A DNA stretch of 64,000 nucleotides from Cupidesulfovibrio sp000226255 (GTDB lineage Bacteria > Desulfobacterota > Desulfovibrionia > Desulfovibrionales > Desulfovibrionaceae), in NCBI RefSeq assembly GCF_003402415.2, contig NZ_AP036014.1, positions 1,984,001 through 2,048,000 of the forward strand, read 5' to 3'. The notes beneath the pieces were generated by a model. That model searched no databases and was not told the DNA's origin. It was given only the letters and a program-made list of their open reading frames with translations. Positions within the stretch are counted from its first letter, which is position 1; every line of letters starts with the position of its first letter. Of the stretch, positions 27,162 through 36,175 are shown in pieces. The position numbers and the translations under genes were made by a program.

Positions 27162-28682
27162 ATGGCGTCCATGGATTATCTGCAACTGGCGGCAGCGCTC
27201 GCCCCCATCGTCTGGCTGATTTTTTCGCTCGTCGTGCTCAAGCTGCCCGCCTATCGCACCTGTGCGCTGACCCTGGTCGGCACCCTTGCCCTGGCCGTGC
27301 TCGGCTGGTGGAAGATGCCGACCGTCATGGCCCTTTCCGCAGCGCTCGAAGGTGCCGCCATGGCCCTGTGGCCCATCATGATCGTGATCATCGCGGCCGT
27401 GTTCACCTACAACCTTGCCCGCCACACCGGCAGCATGGACGTGATCACCCGCATGCTCTCGTCCATCACCACCGACAAGCGCCTGCTGGTGCTCATCGTG
27501 GCCTGGGGCTTCGGCGGCTTTCTTGAAGGCGTGGCCGGATACGGCACCGCCGTGGCCATTCCCGCCAGCATCCTTGCCGCCATGGGCTTTCAGCCCGTTT
27601 TCGCCGCAGTCATCTGCCTTGTGGCCAACACCGTGCCCACCGCCTTCGGGGCCATCGGCATTCCCATCGTGACCATGGCCGGCGTTACCGGCCTGCCGGT
27701 GGAGACCATCAGCTACTACACCGCGTTGCAGCTGTTCGTGTTCATCATCCTGATCACCTACCTGCTGGTCATCCTGACCGCCGGGTTCAAGGGTATCAAG
27801 GGCGTATTCTGGGCCACCCTTGTCTCGGGCCTCGCCTTCGCCTTTCCCCAACTGTACACCGCCAAGTACATGGGCGCCGAACTGCCGTGCCTTATCGGCA
27901 GCGTATGCAGCATGATCGCCACCATCGTCTGGGCGCGCCTGTTCCACCGCGACACCGCCGCCGAGGTGGCGCCAATTCCCACAGCGGAAAAGGTGAAGGC
28001 CTGGCTGCCGTACATTCTGGTGTTCGCCTTCATCATCCTGTGCAGCAACCTGTTCCCGGCCATCCGCGACGCCCTGGGCGCCGTGAAGACCACCGTGCGC
28101 ATCTACGGCGACAACCCCTTCATCTTCAAGTGGATAGCCACTCCGGGCGCGCTGATCATCATCGCCACCTACATCGGCGGCATGATTCAGGGCGTGAAGG
28201 TGCGCGAGATCAGCGGCGTGCTCGGCAACACCGCCAAGAAGCTGGTGCACTCGGGCATCACCGTGGTTTCCATCGTGGCGCTGGCCAAGGTCATGGCCGC
28301 CAGCGGCATGATCAACACCATCGCCATCGCCGTTGCCGATTCCACCAGCAGCTACTTCCCGTTCATCTCGCCGCTGCTGGGCGCGCTGGGCACCTTCGTC
28401 ACCGGCAGCGACACCTCGTCCAACGTGCTCTTCGGCCAGTTGCAGATGGAAGTGGCCAACCGCATCAGCATCGACAGCGCCTGGATCGTCTCCGCATCCG
28501 CCGCCGGGGCCACCGCAGGCAAGATGATCTCGCCCCAGTCCATCGCCGTGGCCACCGCCGCCACCGGCCTCACCGGTTACGAAGGGCGCATCATGAACCG
28601 CACCCTTGCCGTGTGCGCGGGGTACGTCCTCGTGCTCGGCACCCTGGTCTACGTGGCCATTCCGTACCTGCACTTGCTGTAA
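27162..28682 (+). CDS. lctP: L-lactate permease, LctP family
   Basis: Inner-membrane importer of lactate (and possibly glycolate) of 506 residues with about 12 hydrophobic segments. Family stretches include GFGGFLEGVAGYGTAVAIP, VANTVPTAFGAIGIP and GTFVTGSDTSSNVLFGQLQ. The ATG at 27162 is 11 bases after GGAGG; an earlier GTG overlaps that site and a later ATG at 27171 is also possible. It probably supplies the LutABC enzyme encoded 21 kb away and other lactate dehydrogenases. A terminator follows. Confidence 0.93.
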   Translation: MASMDYLQLAAALAPIVWLIFSLVVLKLPAYRTCALTLVGTLALAVLGWWKMPTVMALSAALEGAAMALWPIMIVIIAAVFTYNLARHTGSMDVITRMLSSITTDKRLLVLIVAWGFGGFLEGVAGYGTAVAIPASILAAMGFQPVFAAVICLVANTVPTAFGAIGIPIVTMAGVTGLPVETISYYTALQLFVFIILITYLLVILTAGFKGIKGVFWATLVSGLAFAFPQLYTAKYMGAELPCLIGSVCSMIATIVWARLFHRDTAAEVAPIPTAEKVKAWLPYILVFAFIILCSNLFPAIRDALGAVKTTVRIYGDNPFIFKWIATPGALIIIATYIGGMIQGVKVREISGVLGNTAKKLVHSGITVVSIVALAKVMAASGMINTIAIAVADSTSSYFPFISPLLGALGTFVTGSDTSSNVLFGQLQMEVANRISIDSAWIVSASAAGATAGKMISPQSIAVATAATGLTGYEGRIMNRTLAVCAGYVLVLGTLVYVAIPYLHLL

Positions 28683-28704
28683 TACCGGCAAATCGCCAAT
28701 CTTG

Positions 28705-28738
28705 GAGGGGGCGTCTTCGGACGCCCCCTCTTCGTTTT
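28705..28738 (+). terminator. lctP terminator
   Basis: Perfect 11-bp stem (GAGGGGGCGTC / GACGCCCCCTC) closed by a TTCG tetraloop and followed by TTCGTTTT. Confidence 0.88.
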
Positions 28739-28876
28739 CCGGATGCAGGTAGACACGATGGGCAACCGGGACAGCGCCAGCCTGCTTATCGCGCTGTCCG
28801 CACGGCGGCTACGCGGAAAGCGCACGAGAAGGAGGCGGCTGGTGCGGATACGGCGAAACCGGTGAGGGGCACGCAT

Positions 28877-28902
28877 GAAAAAGGCCACCCGAAGGGTGGC
28901 CT
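28877..28902 (-). terminator. Terminator of the minus-strand membrane protein gene
   Basis: Stem AGGCCACCC / GGGTGGCCT with a TTCG loop, followed by TTTTT on the minus strand. Confidence 0.75.
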
Positions 28903-28944
28903 GAACGTCGACTGGACCGGAGACGGAGGCCGGCCGGAACCCGG

Positions 28945-29460
28945 TCAATCGCGCCTGTGGTGGGCGGCCTGCTGCAGGCTGCCGCGCACGATGAACAGCC
29001 CCGCCAGCAGCATGCCGGAAATCAGCGGCTGAGAACGGGTGGCGAAGGCCAGCAGGAAGGCGGCGAAGGTGGCATAAAGCATGTAGCGGTCCCACGGCTC
29101 CACGTTGCCGCGGGGCATGTCCAGCAGGGCGCTGGGGCGCGCGAGGTAGGTCACCCCCGCCGTGAGCAGGATGATCACGAACACGCCCGCCGCGCGCAGG
29201 TCGGCCAGCATGTGCGCAAGCCCGGGCGTGCCGGTGTACAGGCCAAGCCCGCCGAGCATGATGGACATGTTCACCCCCAGCAGCAGCCGGTCCAGCAGCA
29301 CGCGCCGCCACAGCAGCACGGCCATGCACAGCGCGGCGCACAGTGCCCCGAGGCCGTAGGGCAGCAGCGCCAGGTCAGGCTCGTCGCCCACGAGGCGCGT
29401 GGCGATGGCGAAGACCTGCAACGGCAGCAACTCGAAGGCAAGGCGAATCCACTTGTGCAT
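28945..29460 (-). CDS. Hypothetical integral membrane protein
   Basis: A 171-residue hydrophobic protein with about five membrane segments (LLPLQVFAIATRLV, LPYGLGALCAALCMAVLL, LLLGVNMSIMLGGLGL, AAGVFVIILLTAGVTYLA, YATFAAFLLAFA). I do not recognise the family. The ATG has GGAAG upstream; a longer frame would add a soluble Pro/Arg-rich lead that does not look natural. It is the only minus-strand gene in this stretch and has its own terminator. Confidence 0.6.
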   Translation of the reverse strand: MHKWIRLAFELLPLQVFAIATRLVGDEPDLALLPYGLGALCAALCMAVLLWRRVLLDRLLLGVNMSIMLGGLGLYTGTPGLAHMLADLRAAGVFVIILLTAGVTYLARPSALLDMPRGNVEPWDRYMLYATFAAFLLAFATRSQPLISGMLLAGLFIVRGSLQQAAHHRRD

Positions 29461-29833
29461 GGGGCTTCCGGGAACCCTGTCGGCCGGACCGACGGGGACA
29501 TGGCGGCCGTCAGGAATGCTGGAACGGCCCGCGCGCTCCGGACGGAAATTGTCGTGGGTCAAGGTGTTGCCCGTTACGTTTGGACGTGGACATGAAAGGC
29601 AAGGCTGCCGCTGGCGCCACACCACCAGCGACGCGTAGCTCTAACCGAAAACCGGCTCACGCGGCAAGAGGAGCTCGGGCGTCATGACAATCCATGCGCC
29701 CCGCCGGGACGGCGGCATGGCGGCACCACGCGGGCATGGCGTGCCCCCTCCTGGGAGGAGGAGGGGGCAGGTGTGCCTGACGGCACGTTTCGGCACGAGC
29801 AGGATAAAAACACGGCGCACACGATGAAAAACG
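29461..29833. other. Intergenic region without a recognised gene
   Basis: About 370 bases. There is an inverted repeat GCCCCCTCCT...AGGAGGGGGC at 29743-29768 without a T run. Nothing else is seen. Confidence 0.4.
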
Positions 29834-29866
29834 GAAAAAGGCCCTGTTTTCACAGGGCCTTTTGTC
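29834..29866 (-). terminator. Terminator of the tRNA-Met gene
   Basis: Read on the minus strand, AAAGGCCCTG and CAGGGCCTTT enclose a short loop and run into TTTTTCC. Confidence 0.75.
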
Positions 29867-29870
29867 GTCT

Positions 29871-29947
29871 TGGTAGCAAGGGAGGGACTTGAACCCCCGA
29901 CACTGCGGGTATGAACCGCATGCTCTAACCAACTGAGCTACCTTGCC
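29871..29947 (-). tRNA. tRNA-Met (anticodon CAT), elongator type
   Basis: Cloverleaf of 77 bases with encoded CCA. The acceptor arms are GGCAAGG and CCTTGCT, with a G-T closing pair; the D arm is GCTCAGTTGGTTAGAGC, the anticodon arm TGCGG-TTCATAC-CCGCA and the T arm GGGGG-TTCAAGT-CCCTC. The CAT anticodon and the loop fit elongator methionine. The initiator would have three G-C pairs under the anticodon loop, and tRNA-Ile2 could share the anticodon, so the exact role is not fully certain. Confidence 0.92.
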
Positions 29948-29992
29948 AAGTCCAATGCCGCGCCGGGGTCGTTCCCGTTGCGACGGATGGTT

Positions 29993-30021
29993 TCTCTACC
30001 GGACACGGGGGGGCTTGGCAA
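29993..30021 (-). promoter_or_regulatory. Candidate tRNA-Met promoter
   Basis: Minus-strand TTGCCA, 17 bases, TAGAGA, about 45 bases before the tRNA. Confidence 0.4.
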
Positions 30022-30107
30022 GCGTTTTTTGGAACCTTTCGGAAAAAGCCCGCGCAAGCCGCGTCAGGTAAGACACGAAGCCAGCGCTGCCGCCGCCCCG
30101 CCTGCCA

Positions 30108-30905
30108 TCAGTTGACCATGAACCAGAACACCAGCGGGGCCACGGCCAAACGATACCAGGCAAAGGGGGCCAGGGTCACCCGGCCCATGAGGCCGATGAA
30201 CACCTTCACCGCCACCCACGCGGACAGGAACGACACCACGAAGCCGGTGGCGAAGAAGGGGATGTCGGCCGTGGTGAACAGCGCATGGTTCTTCAGCAGG
30301 TCGTAGCCCGTCGCGGCGAACATGATGGGCACCGCCGCGATGAACGAGTATTCGGCGGCCAGGCCGCGCCGAGCGCCCAGCAGCATGCCGCCCATGATGG
30401 TGGCGGCCGAGCGCGAGAACCCCGGCCACAGGGCCAGGCACTGGAACAGGCCGATGCCCAGCGCCAGCGCCGGGGTCATGTCGTCCAGCCCCATGAAGGC
30501 GGGGCGCATTTTGCGGCGTTCCACCAGCAGCATCGCCGCCGCGCCCACCACCAGCGCCACGGCCACCGTGGCCGGGGTGAACAGGTGTTCCTTGATGTAG
30601 CCGTGCGCCACCAGCCCCAGCAGGCTGGCGGGCAGCGAGGTGATGCACAGCAGCACGATGCCGCGCACCCCGGCGAAGCGCACGTAGGGCTTGGGCCGCA
30701 GCAGCCCCCAGAAGCGGTCCCAGTACAGCACCACCACGGCAAGGATGGCCCCAAGCTGGATGGCCACCTCGAAGGTGGCCACCTTGGGCCCGGAAAGGCC
30801 CAGCAGGTCGCCGACGATGATCAGATGTCCCGTGGAGGATACGGGCAGGAATTCGGTGAGCCCTTCGACGATGCCGAGGATGACGGCGGAGAGGATGTCG
30901 TGCAT
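30108..30905 (-). CDS. uppP: Undecaprenyl-diphosphate phosphatase (UppP/BacA)
   Basis: Integral membrane phosphatase that recycles the lipid carrier for peptidoglycan and O-antigen synthesis, 265 residues. The two signature motifs are EGLTEFLPVSSTGH (about residues 14-27) and PGFSRSAAT (about residue 164), the latter with the conserved Ser-Arg-Ser. About eight hydrophobic segments cover the chain. The ATG has only a weak ribosome site but gives the family-typical N-terminus MHDILSAVILGIVEGL. Over-expression of such enzymes gives bacitracin resistance in other bacteria. Confidence 0.94.
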   Translation of the reverse strand: MHDILSAVILGIVEGLTEFLPVSSTGHLIIVGDLLGLSGPKVATFEVAIQLGAILAVVVLYWDRFWGLLRPKPYVRFAGVRGIVLLCITSLPASLLGLVAHGYIKEHLFTPATVAVALVVGAAAMLLVERRKMRPAFMGLDDMTPALALGIGLFQCLALWPGFSRSAATIMGGMLLGARRGLAAEYSFIAAVPIMFAATGYDLLKNHALFTTADIPFFATGFVVSFLSAWVAVKVFIGLMGRVTLAPFAWYRLAVAPLVFWFMVN

Positions 30906-31368
30906 GGGGTGGCTTTCGGCCGGAAACGGCCGGACGGCTGGGGTGGATGATGGACTAGGACGCCGCGCGCGAACCGAAAAAAGCCGTGCGCCCGCGCTCC
31001 CGACCGCGCATGCCGCGCCGGACGGCCTGGCATATCTAACAAACAGGCGGACGGGCAGGCGGGCAGGCCGGATTGCGCGGGGATACCGCATGGCACGTCG
31101 AGTTGCAACCCCGCCGTGGTTGTTGTAAATTGCACGCCGCGCTAACGCCGCCCCGTGCGGCGGCCATGCAGCGTCAACCCTTGCGGGTTGCCTCCGTCCG
31201 GTCCAGCGTACCCGGTCCGGACTATCGACCTGCGCGACCTGCCTGGCCCGTGCCGACTTACCTGCCTGGGCAGGGCGGCTCAGGTGACCGGCAGCGCGCC
31301 TGAAGCCGCCATACAGCCAAAACACGTCGCGCCAAAACACCTGCTCCAGCACGCCGCCAGGGGGAACC
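30906..31368. other. Divergent intergenic region, uppP and lpt genes
   Basis: About 460 bases between divergent genes. Only a promoter candidate (see next entry) is recognised. Confidence 0.45.
31103..31131 (+). promoter_or_regulatory. Candidate promoter of the lptF-lptG unit
   Basis: TTGCAA, 17 bases, TAAATT in an otherwise GC-rich stretch. The distance to the first gene is about 240 bases. Confidence 0.4.
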
Positions 31369-31566
31369 ATGACCACCGTCATTCCGCACAGCGAATTGGT
31401 GAAGCGCGCCGCCGCCTGGGTGGCCGAGCGCAGGGCCGAGCAACCGTCCCGCCCCCTGAGCGACATCGTGGACGAGGCGGGCGCGCGGTTCAATCTCGGC
31501 CCCATGGAAACCGAGATGCTGCTCGACCTGTTCCGCACCTGCCACAACGACCATACACAGGGATAA
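31369..31566 (+). CDS. Small conserved protein upstream of lptF
   Basis: A 65-residue soluble protein, rich in Arg and Glu, with a helical C-terminus (METEMLLDLFRTC). I do not recognise a domain. GGGGAACC stands just before the ATG. The stop is 4 bases before the proposed lptF start, so it is likely cotranscribed and perhaps translationally coupled with the LPS transport genes. Confidence 0.6.
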   Translation: MTTVIPHSELVKRAAAWVAERRAEQPSRPLSDIVDEAGARFNLGPMETEMLLDLFRTCHNDHTQG

Positions 31567-31570
31567 TCCT

Positions 31571-32758
31571 CTGCGCCTTCCACTCAACACCCTGCTGCAA
31601 CGCCAGCTGTTCGGCGAACTGCTGCACCTGTTCCTGCTCTGCCTGGGCTCGCTGCTCACGCTGGTGCTGATAGGCCGCGGCCTTCAACTGCGCGAACTGT
31701 TCCTGGGGCTGGATCTCGGCCTTGCGGACGCCGTGCTGCTGTTCGTCTACCTGACCCCGTTCTTCATGCTGCTGGTGGTGCCGGTGGCCTGCATGCTCAG
31801 CGTGTTCCTGACCTTCCTGCGCATGAGCACCGACCGCGAACTCATCGCGCTGAAGGCGGGCGGCGTCAGCCTGTACCAGATGCTGGCGGCCCCCGTGCTG
31901 TTCTGCGTGCTGTGCACCCTGCTGACCCTGGGCATTTCGTTGCAGGGCCTGGCCTGGGGCATGTCCAACTTTCGCGCCACCGTCATGGAGATCGCCAACA
32001 GCCGCGCCCGCGTGGTGGTGCAGCCCGGGGTGTTCAACAAGGACATTCCAGGGCTGACCCTGTTCGCCCGCCAGGTGGACCCTGCGGACAGCCGCCTGTC
32101 GCAGGTCATCGTGGAGGACCGCTCGCGCAAGGACGCCACCCTGACGATCCTCGCGCCCACCGGGGCCATCGCCACCGACGAGGCGCGCGGCGAACTGCTG
32201 TTCCGCCTGCAGAACGGCCGTCTGTACAAGACGGAAGGGCAGCAGGTCTCGGTGCTGGGCTTCGGGGAATACGTGGTGCGCATCGACCTTGGGCAGATGT
32301 TCAAGGGGCTCGACCTCGGTGAGGTGAAGCCCAAGGAACTCTCGTGGTCGCAGTTGCGCGCGCTGCCCCTGGACGAGGCCAAGGCCGAACTGGGCGACAA
32401 GTACCTGCGCAAGGTAGCCGTGGAACTGCACAAGCGCTGGGTGTTCCCGGCGGCGTGCCTGGTGCTGGGGCTGTTCGCCATGCCGCTGGCCTGCGCCTTC
32501 GAGGGGCTGCACCGCCAGTTCGGCGTGGTGCTGGCACTGCTGATGTTCCTGGTCTATTACAGCCTGCTCTCGTTCGGGCTGACCACGGGCGAGGCGGGCA
32601 CCATTCCGCCGGCGGTGGGCCTGTGGGCGCCCAACGCGCTGTTCCTGGCCACCGGCCTGTGGGGCCTGCGCATGGCCGCGCACGAGCGCACTCCGGCCTT
32701 CGTCAGCCTGTTCTCGCACAGTCGTCTGGTCCTGCGGCGCAAGAGGGCATCCGCATGA
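31571..32758 (+). CDS. lptF: LPS export permease LptF, apparent CTG start
   Basis: One of the two transmembrane subunits of the LptBFG ABC transporter that extracts LPS from the inner membrane, about 395 residues. Six hydrophobic segments and a periplasmic beta-jellyroll are present; FFMLLVVPVACMLSVFLTFL and RMSTDRELIALKAGGVSLY are typical. Family similarity begins with LRLPLNTLLQRQLFGELLHL, which sits upstream of any ATG, GTG or TTG in this frame (the first is a GTG at 31664). The CTG at 31571 follows AGGGA and lies at the expected N-terminus, so I used it. The stop overlaps the lptG start. Confidence 0.85.
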   Translation: MRLPLNTLLQRQLFGELLHLFLLCLGSLLTLVLIGRGLQLRELFLGLDLGLADAVLLFVYLTPFFMLLVVPVACMLSVFLTFLRMSTDRELIALKAGGVSLYQMLAAPVLFCVLCTLLTLGISLQGLAWGMSNFRATVMEIANSRARVVVQPGVFNKDIPGLTLFARQVDPADSRLSQVIVEDRSRKDATLTILAPTGAIATDEARGELLFRLQNGRLYKTEGQQVSVLGFGEYVVRIDLGQMFKGLDLGEVKPKELSWSQLRALPLDEAKAELGDKYLRKVAVELHKRWVFPAACLVLGLFAMPLACAFEGLHRQFGVVLALLMFLVYYSLLSFGLTTGEAGTIPPAVGLWAPNALFLATGLWGLRMAAHERTPAFVSLFSHSRLVLRRKRASA

Positions 32759-33840
32759 GCCTGCTGTTCCGCTACCTGTTTCGCAACAACCTGCTGCTGA
32801 TCCTGCCCACCCTGGCCATCGGCACGGGGCTGTACATCCTGTCCGACCTGTTCGACCGCCTGGACGACTTTCTGGAAGCGGGCGTCAGCTTTCGCGTTGC
32901 CGTCTGGTACTTCGTGGCCAAAACGCCGCTGATCGTCTCACAGATACTGCCAGCCGTGTTCCTGCTGGCAACGCTGGCCCAGCTCTGCCTCATGTCGCGC
33001 GGGCGCGAACTCATCGCGTTGCAGGCGGGCGGGGTGTCGCTGGGGCGCGTGGCCAGGTCGCTGGTGGTGTGCGGCATGGCCTGGGCCGTGGTGCAACTGG
33101 GCTTTTCCCAGGTGCTCGGCGTTTCGGGCGAACTGGAGGCCGCGCGCATCTGGAGCGAGGACGTGCGCGGCAAGACCGCGGCCACGGCCACCCTGCGCAA
33201 CGTGTGGTTCACCGATGGGCCTTACGTGGTCAATCTGGCCGAGGTGGTCCCGGCAAAGGGCGAAGGGCAAGAGCTTGCCGCCTATGAACTGTCCCCCGAC
33301 GGACAGGCGATATCACGGGTGATCCGCGCCGCCACCTTCACGGCCAACCACAAGGGCTGGACGCTTCAGGGCGTGACCGTGTTCGATCCTTCCGGCTATC
33401 TCAGCACCCGCCACGACACCCTGACCCTGCCGCTGCGGCAGGACGTGCAGGCCTTTCTGGTCACCGCGCCCAACGCCGACCCCTCGCGGCTGCCCCTGTG
33501 GCAACTGGGGCACGCCATCGAGCGATTGTCCGAATCCGGCTCCAACGTGGAAGGGGTGCGCACCGCCTGGCACATGAAGCTGGCCTATGCCGCCTCGCTG
33601 GTGGTCATGGCCGTGGTGGCGGCCGCCATGGTCACCTGGCGCGACAACATCTACCTGTGCATCGGCCTTGCCCTGGTCATCACCTTCATCTTCTACAGCA
33701 TGTTCACCGTGGGGGGGACGCTGGGGCAGAAGGGCATCGTCTCGCCGCCCCTGGCCGCCTGGGGGGCGGACGCGCTGATCCTGGGCATTGCCCTGGCCCG
33801 TCTGGCGTGGTTCCTGAAGCCCCGCTTCAAGGCAGCGTGA
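32755..33840 (+). CDS. lptG: LPS export permease LptG
   Basis: Partner of LptF in the LptBFG transporter, 361 residues. The N-terminus MSLLFRYLFRNNLLLILPTL and the segment RELIALQAGGVSLGRVARSL are characteristic. About six membrane segments flank a periplasmic domain at about residues 110-265. The ATGA overlap with lptF indicates coupling. LptB, the ATPase, is not in the window. A strong terminator ends the unit. Confidence 0.93.
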   Translation: MSLLFRYLFRNNLLLILPTLAIGTGLYILSDLFDRLDDFLEAGVSFRVAVWYFVAKTPLIVSQILPAVFLLATLAQLCLMSRGRELIALQAGGVSLGRVARSLVVCGMAWAVVQLGFSQVLGVSGELEAARIWSEDVRGKTAATATLRNVWFTDGPYVVNLAEVVPAKGEGQELAAYELSPDGQAISRVIRAATFTANHKGWTLQGVTVFDPSGYLSTRHDTLTLPLRQDVQAFLVTAPNADPSRLPLWQLGHAIERLSESGSNVEGVRTAWHMKLAYAASLVVMAVVAAAMVTWRDNIYLCIGLALVITFIFYSMFTVGGTLGQKGIVSPPLAAWGADALILGIALARLAWFLKPRFKAA

Positions 33841-33872
33841 CGCGGCCACGCCGCGCGGATGAGCAAAAACAG

Positions 33873-33904
33873 CGCCCCGCCATGCACTGCATGGCGGGGC
33901 GTTT
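33873..33904 (+). terminator. lptG terminator
   Basis: A 14-bp stem (CGCCCCGCCATGCA / TGCATGGCGGGGCG) with a one-base gap is followed by TTT. It may also end engB transcripts from the other side. Confidence 0.75.
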
Positions 33905-33929
33905 CGCATGCCGGTGAAGAAGGGCAGGG

Positions 33930-34649
33930 CTATTCGGATGTGGAGGGGGCGTCCCCATCCTGGTCCGCGGGCTGATCCGCCGCGTTGGCGCCGCCCGCGG
34001 GGGAACCCGCCAGAGGCACGTCGCGCTTGGCGCTGCCGAAGGGATCGAGCAGGGCGGAGCCCTGCACCTCGCCCACGGCGACAACCTTGCGCAGCGCCGC
34101 CCACAGGTTGTCCACGCCAAGGCCCGTCCTGGCCGACACCACCAGCGGAGCTATGCCGCCCAGAATGTCCCGCCACTGGCGCTGGCGCTCGGCGCGTTCG
34201 CGCTGGGTGCACTTGTCGGCCTTGGTCAGCACCGGCAACAGGGTGATGCCGCTCTTGCGGGCGAACGAGGTCAGATCCAGGTCCAGGCGCTGCGGGTCCA
34301 GGCGGCTGTCCAGCAGCACGGCCAGGGCCTTCAGGGTGGGGCAGGTGGTCAGGTAGCGCTCGATGAGCGTGGCCCACTTCTGCCGTTCCTCCTTGCTGCA
34401 CTTGGCGTAGCCGTAGCCGGGCAGGTCCACCACGTAGAAGCCGTCGGGCTTCACGCGGTAGTAGTTGATGGAGCGCGTCTTGCCGGGGGTGGCGCTGATC
34501 TTGGCCAGCCCCTTGCGGCGGGCCAGCGAGTTGACGAGGGACGACTTGCCCACGTTGGAGCGCCCGGCAAAGGCTATCTGCGGCGCGTCGAAGGCGCGCA
34601 TCTGTTCCAGGGTGTAGACGGTGGCTTCAAGTTCAAGCACTGGTTGCAT
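33930..34649 (-). CDS. engB: Ribosome-biogenesis GTPase EngB (YsxC/YihA)
   Basis: Essential GTPase for large-subunit ribosome assembly. In its 239 residues the G1 motif GRSNVGKS is at 29-36, G3 DLPGYG at 75-80, G4 TKAD at 142-145 and the G5-like SAR at about 170. The switch-I Thr (TPGKT) is present. The C-terminal 35 residues (from about 205) are Ala/Asp/Gly-rich and not part of the conserved fold. The gene stands alone on the minus strand, divergent from aroQ. Confidence 0.95.
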   Translation of the reverse strand: MQPVLELEATVYTLEQMRAFDAPQIAFAGRSNVGKSSLVNSLARRKGLAKISATPGKTRSINYYRVKPDGFYVVDLPGYGYAKCSKEERQKWATLIERYLTTCPTLKALAVLLDSRLDPQRLDLDLTSFARKSGITLLPVLTKADKCTQRERAERQRQWRDILGGIAPLVVSARTGLGVDNLWAALRKVVAVGEVQGSALLDPFGSAKRDVPLAGSPAGGANAADQPADQDGDAPSTSE

Positions 34650-34883
34650 GATGGTATCCGGTTGGCGCGCGACGCGCCGTATTGCTTTGGGGTATGTCCG
34701 GGCAAGCAGCGCCGGGGGGAAAACGCCGGGACGGCGGGGCGGCTGCGGCTTGGTGTTGACAAGAGACCGCCGTTGGGAAAAAATATCCTGTTACCCGATG
34801 CGGGCGCATGGTGTCCAGCCCGGCCGCCGTGCCGCCCCCCGCCTTCATCCGAACATGCCAACCGCCAACCGGAAGGACGCCGC

Positions 34884-35366
34884 ATGGCCCGCTACCGCAT
34901 ACTGGTGCTGAACGGCCCCAACCTGGGGGCGCTGGGCGTGCGCCAGCCCGACATCTACGGCAGCTCGGGCATGGACGCCGTGCCCGGCCTGGTGGCCCAG
35001 GTGCTGGGTGCGCGGGCCCGCGAGGTGGAACTGGAGTTCTTCCAGACCAACGGCGAAGGCGCGCTCATCGACCGGCTGGAGCAGGCCCGGCGCGACGGCG
35101 TGGACGGCGTGGCGCTGAACGCGGGCGCGTACACCCACACCAGCCTTGCCCTGGCCGACTGCCTGGCCTGGATCGGCCTGCCCTGCGTCGAGGTGCATCT
35201 CAGCAACGTGCTGGCCCGGTCGGAACCGCTGCGCCAGAAGAGCTACATCGGCCGCCACGTCATCGGCGTCGTGGCCGGGTTCGGCATCACCAGCTATGCA
35301 CTGGCCGTGCAGTCGCTGGTCCTGCATCTGGACGCCCGGCAATCGCCCGCAACGACCCCGGTGTAG
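34884..35366 (+). CDS. aroQ: Type II 3-dehydroquinate dehydratase
   Basis: Third step of the shikimate pathway, a 160-residue cytosolic dodecamer in relatives. The motif LNGPNLGALGVRQPDIYG contains the catalytic Arg20 and Tyr25 (family LNGPNLNxLGxRxPxxYG). NAGAYTHTSLALADCL and EVHLSN carry the active-site His and Asn. GGAAGGA precedes the ATG. It is followed by efp at 38 bases, a common pair in bacteria, so the two may form a transcript. Confidence 0.94.
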   Translation: MARYRILVLNGPNLGALGVRQPDIYGSSGMDAVPGLVAQVLGARAREVELEFFQTNGEGALIDRLEQARRDGVDGVALNAGAYTHTSLALADCLAWIGLPCVEVHLSNVLARSEPLRQKSYIGRHVIGVVAGFGITSYALAVQSLVLHLDARQSPATTPV

Positions 35367-35404
35367 CGCCGCATATTCAATCAGAACATCACCCCGGAGG
35401 CTTC

Positions 35405-35962
35405 ATGTATTCGACCACCGATTTCAGGAAGGGCCTGAAGATCGAAATCGACGGCACCCCCTTCGAAATCGTCGAGTTCCAGCATTTCAAGCCCGGCAAG
35501 GGCGGGGCCATGGTGCGCACCAAGCTGCGCAACCTGCTGAACGACCGCGTGGTGGACAACACCTTCCGCTCCGGCGAAAAGGTGGGCCGCCCCGACATGG
35601 AAACCCGCGAAATGCAGTACCTGTACCGTGAAGGCGACGACCTCGTGTTCATGGACCTGACCACCTACGAGCAGCTGCACATCGCCGAGGACTCCACCGA
35701 CGGCAAGGCCGGCTTCCTGAAGGAAGCCCAGCAGGTGCGCGTGCTGCTGTACAACGGCAAACCGCTGGACATCGACCTGCCCGTGTCCCTGGTGCTGGAA
35801 GTGACCGACACAGAGCCCGGCGCCAAGGGCGACACGGTGAGCAACGTGACCAAGCCCGCCACGCTGGAAACCGGCATTGTCATCGGCGTGCCGATCTTCG
35901 TGAACATTGGCGACCGCGTGAAGGTCGACACCCGCACCCGCGACTATCTGGGCCGCGAATAG
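35405..35962 (+). CDS. efp: Translation elongation factor P
   Basis: Prevents ribosome stalling at proline runs. The 185-residue protein has three beta-barrel domains; the tip loop KPGKGGA contains Lys32, the residue that is modified or recognised at the peptidyl-transferase centre (the counterpart of E. coli Lys34). The C-terminal motif GVPIFVNIGDRVKVDTRT is typical. GGAGG stands 6 bases before the ATG. No genes for modifying enzymes (epmA, epmB) or a rhamnosyl transferase are seen next to it. Confidence 0.96.
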   Translation: MYSTTDFRKGLKIEIDGTPFEIVEFQHFKPGKGGAMVRTKLRNLLNDRVVDNTFRSGEKVGRPDMETREMQYLYREGDDLVFMDLTTYEQLHIAEDSTDGKAGFLKEAQQVRVLLYNGKPLDIDLPVSLVLEVTDTEPGAKGDTVSNVTKPATLETGIVIGVPIFVNIGDRVKVDTRTRDYLGRE

Positions 35963-36083
35963 CCCGGTCACGCGCACAGACACCGTTCACGAAACCGGCA
36001 GACCGGATTGGACCAGACATGCTGGGCCAGACGGTTCAGACCGGAGCGGCGAGGCCGTGTGGACGGGAATCCTCGAGTACGGT

Positions 36084-36118
36084 AAGGGATATGGCCGATA
36101 CGGTCATATCCCTTTTCC
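36084..36118 (+). terminator. Terminator between efp and ftsK
   Basis: AAGGGATATG pairs with CATATCCCTT, extended by GCCG/CGGT around an ATA loop, then TTTTCC. It ends just before the proposed ftsK leader, so ftsK needs read-through or its own promoter in 58 bases. Confidence 0.85.
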
Positions 36119-36175
36119 TTGCGGGGCCGCCCCGCACGCACCACGCATTCCGCGACAATCTGGGAGGGTGCCGCC

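Noticed and set aside
36119..36121. TTG as start of ftsK.
   Set aside because: It is part of the terminator's 3' tail, has no ribosome binding site and would add a Pro/Arg-rich lead not found in the family.
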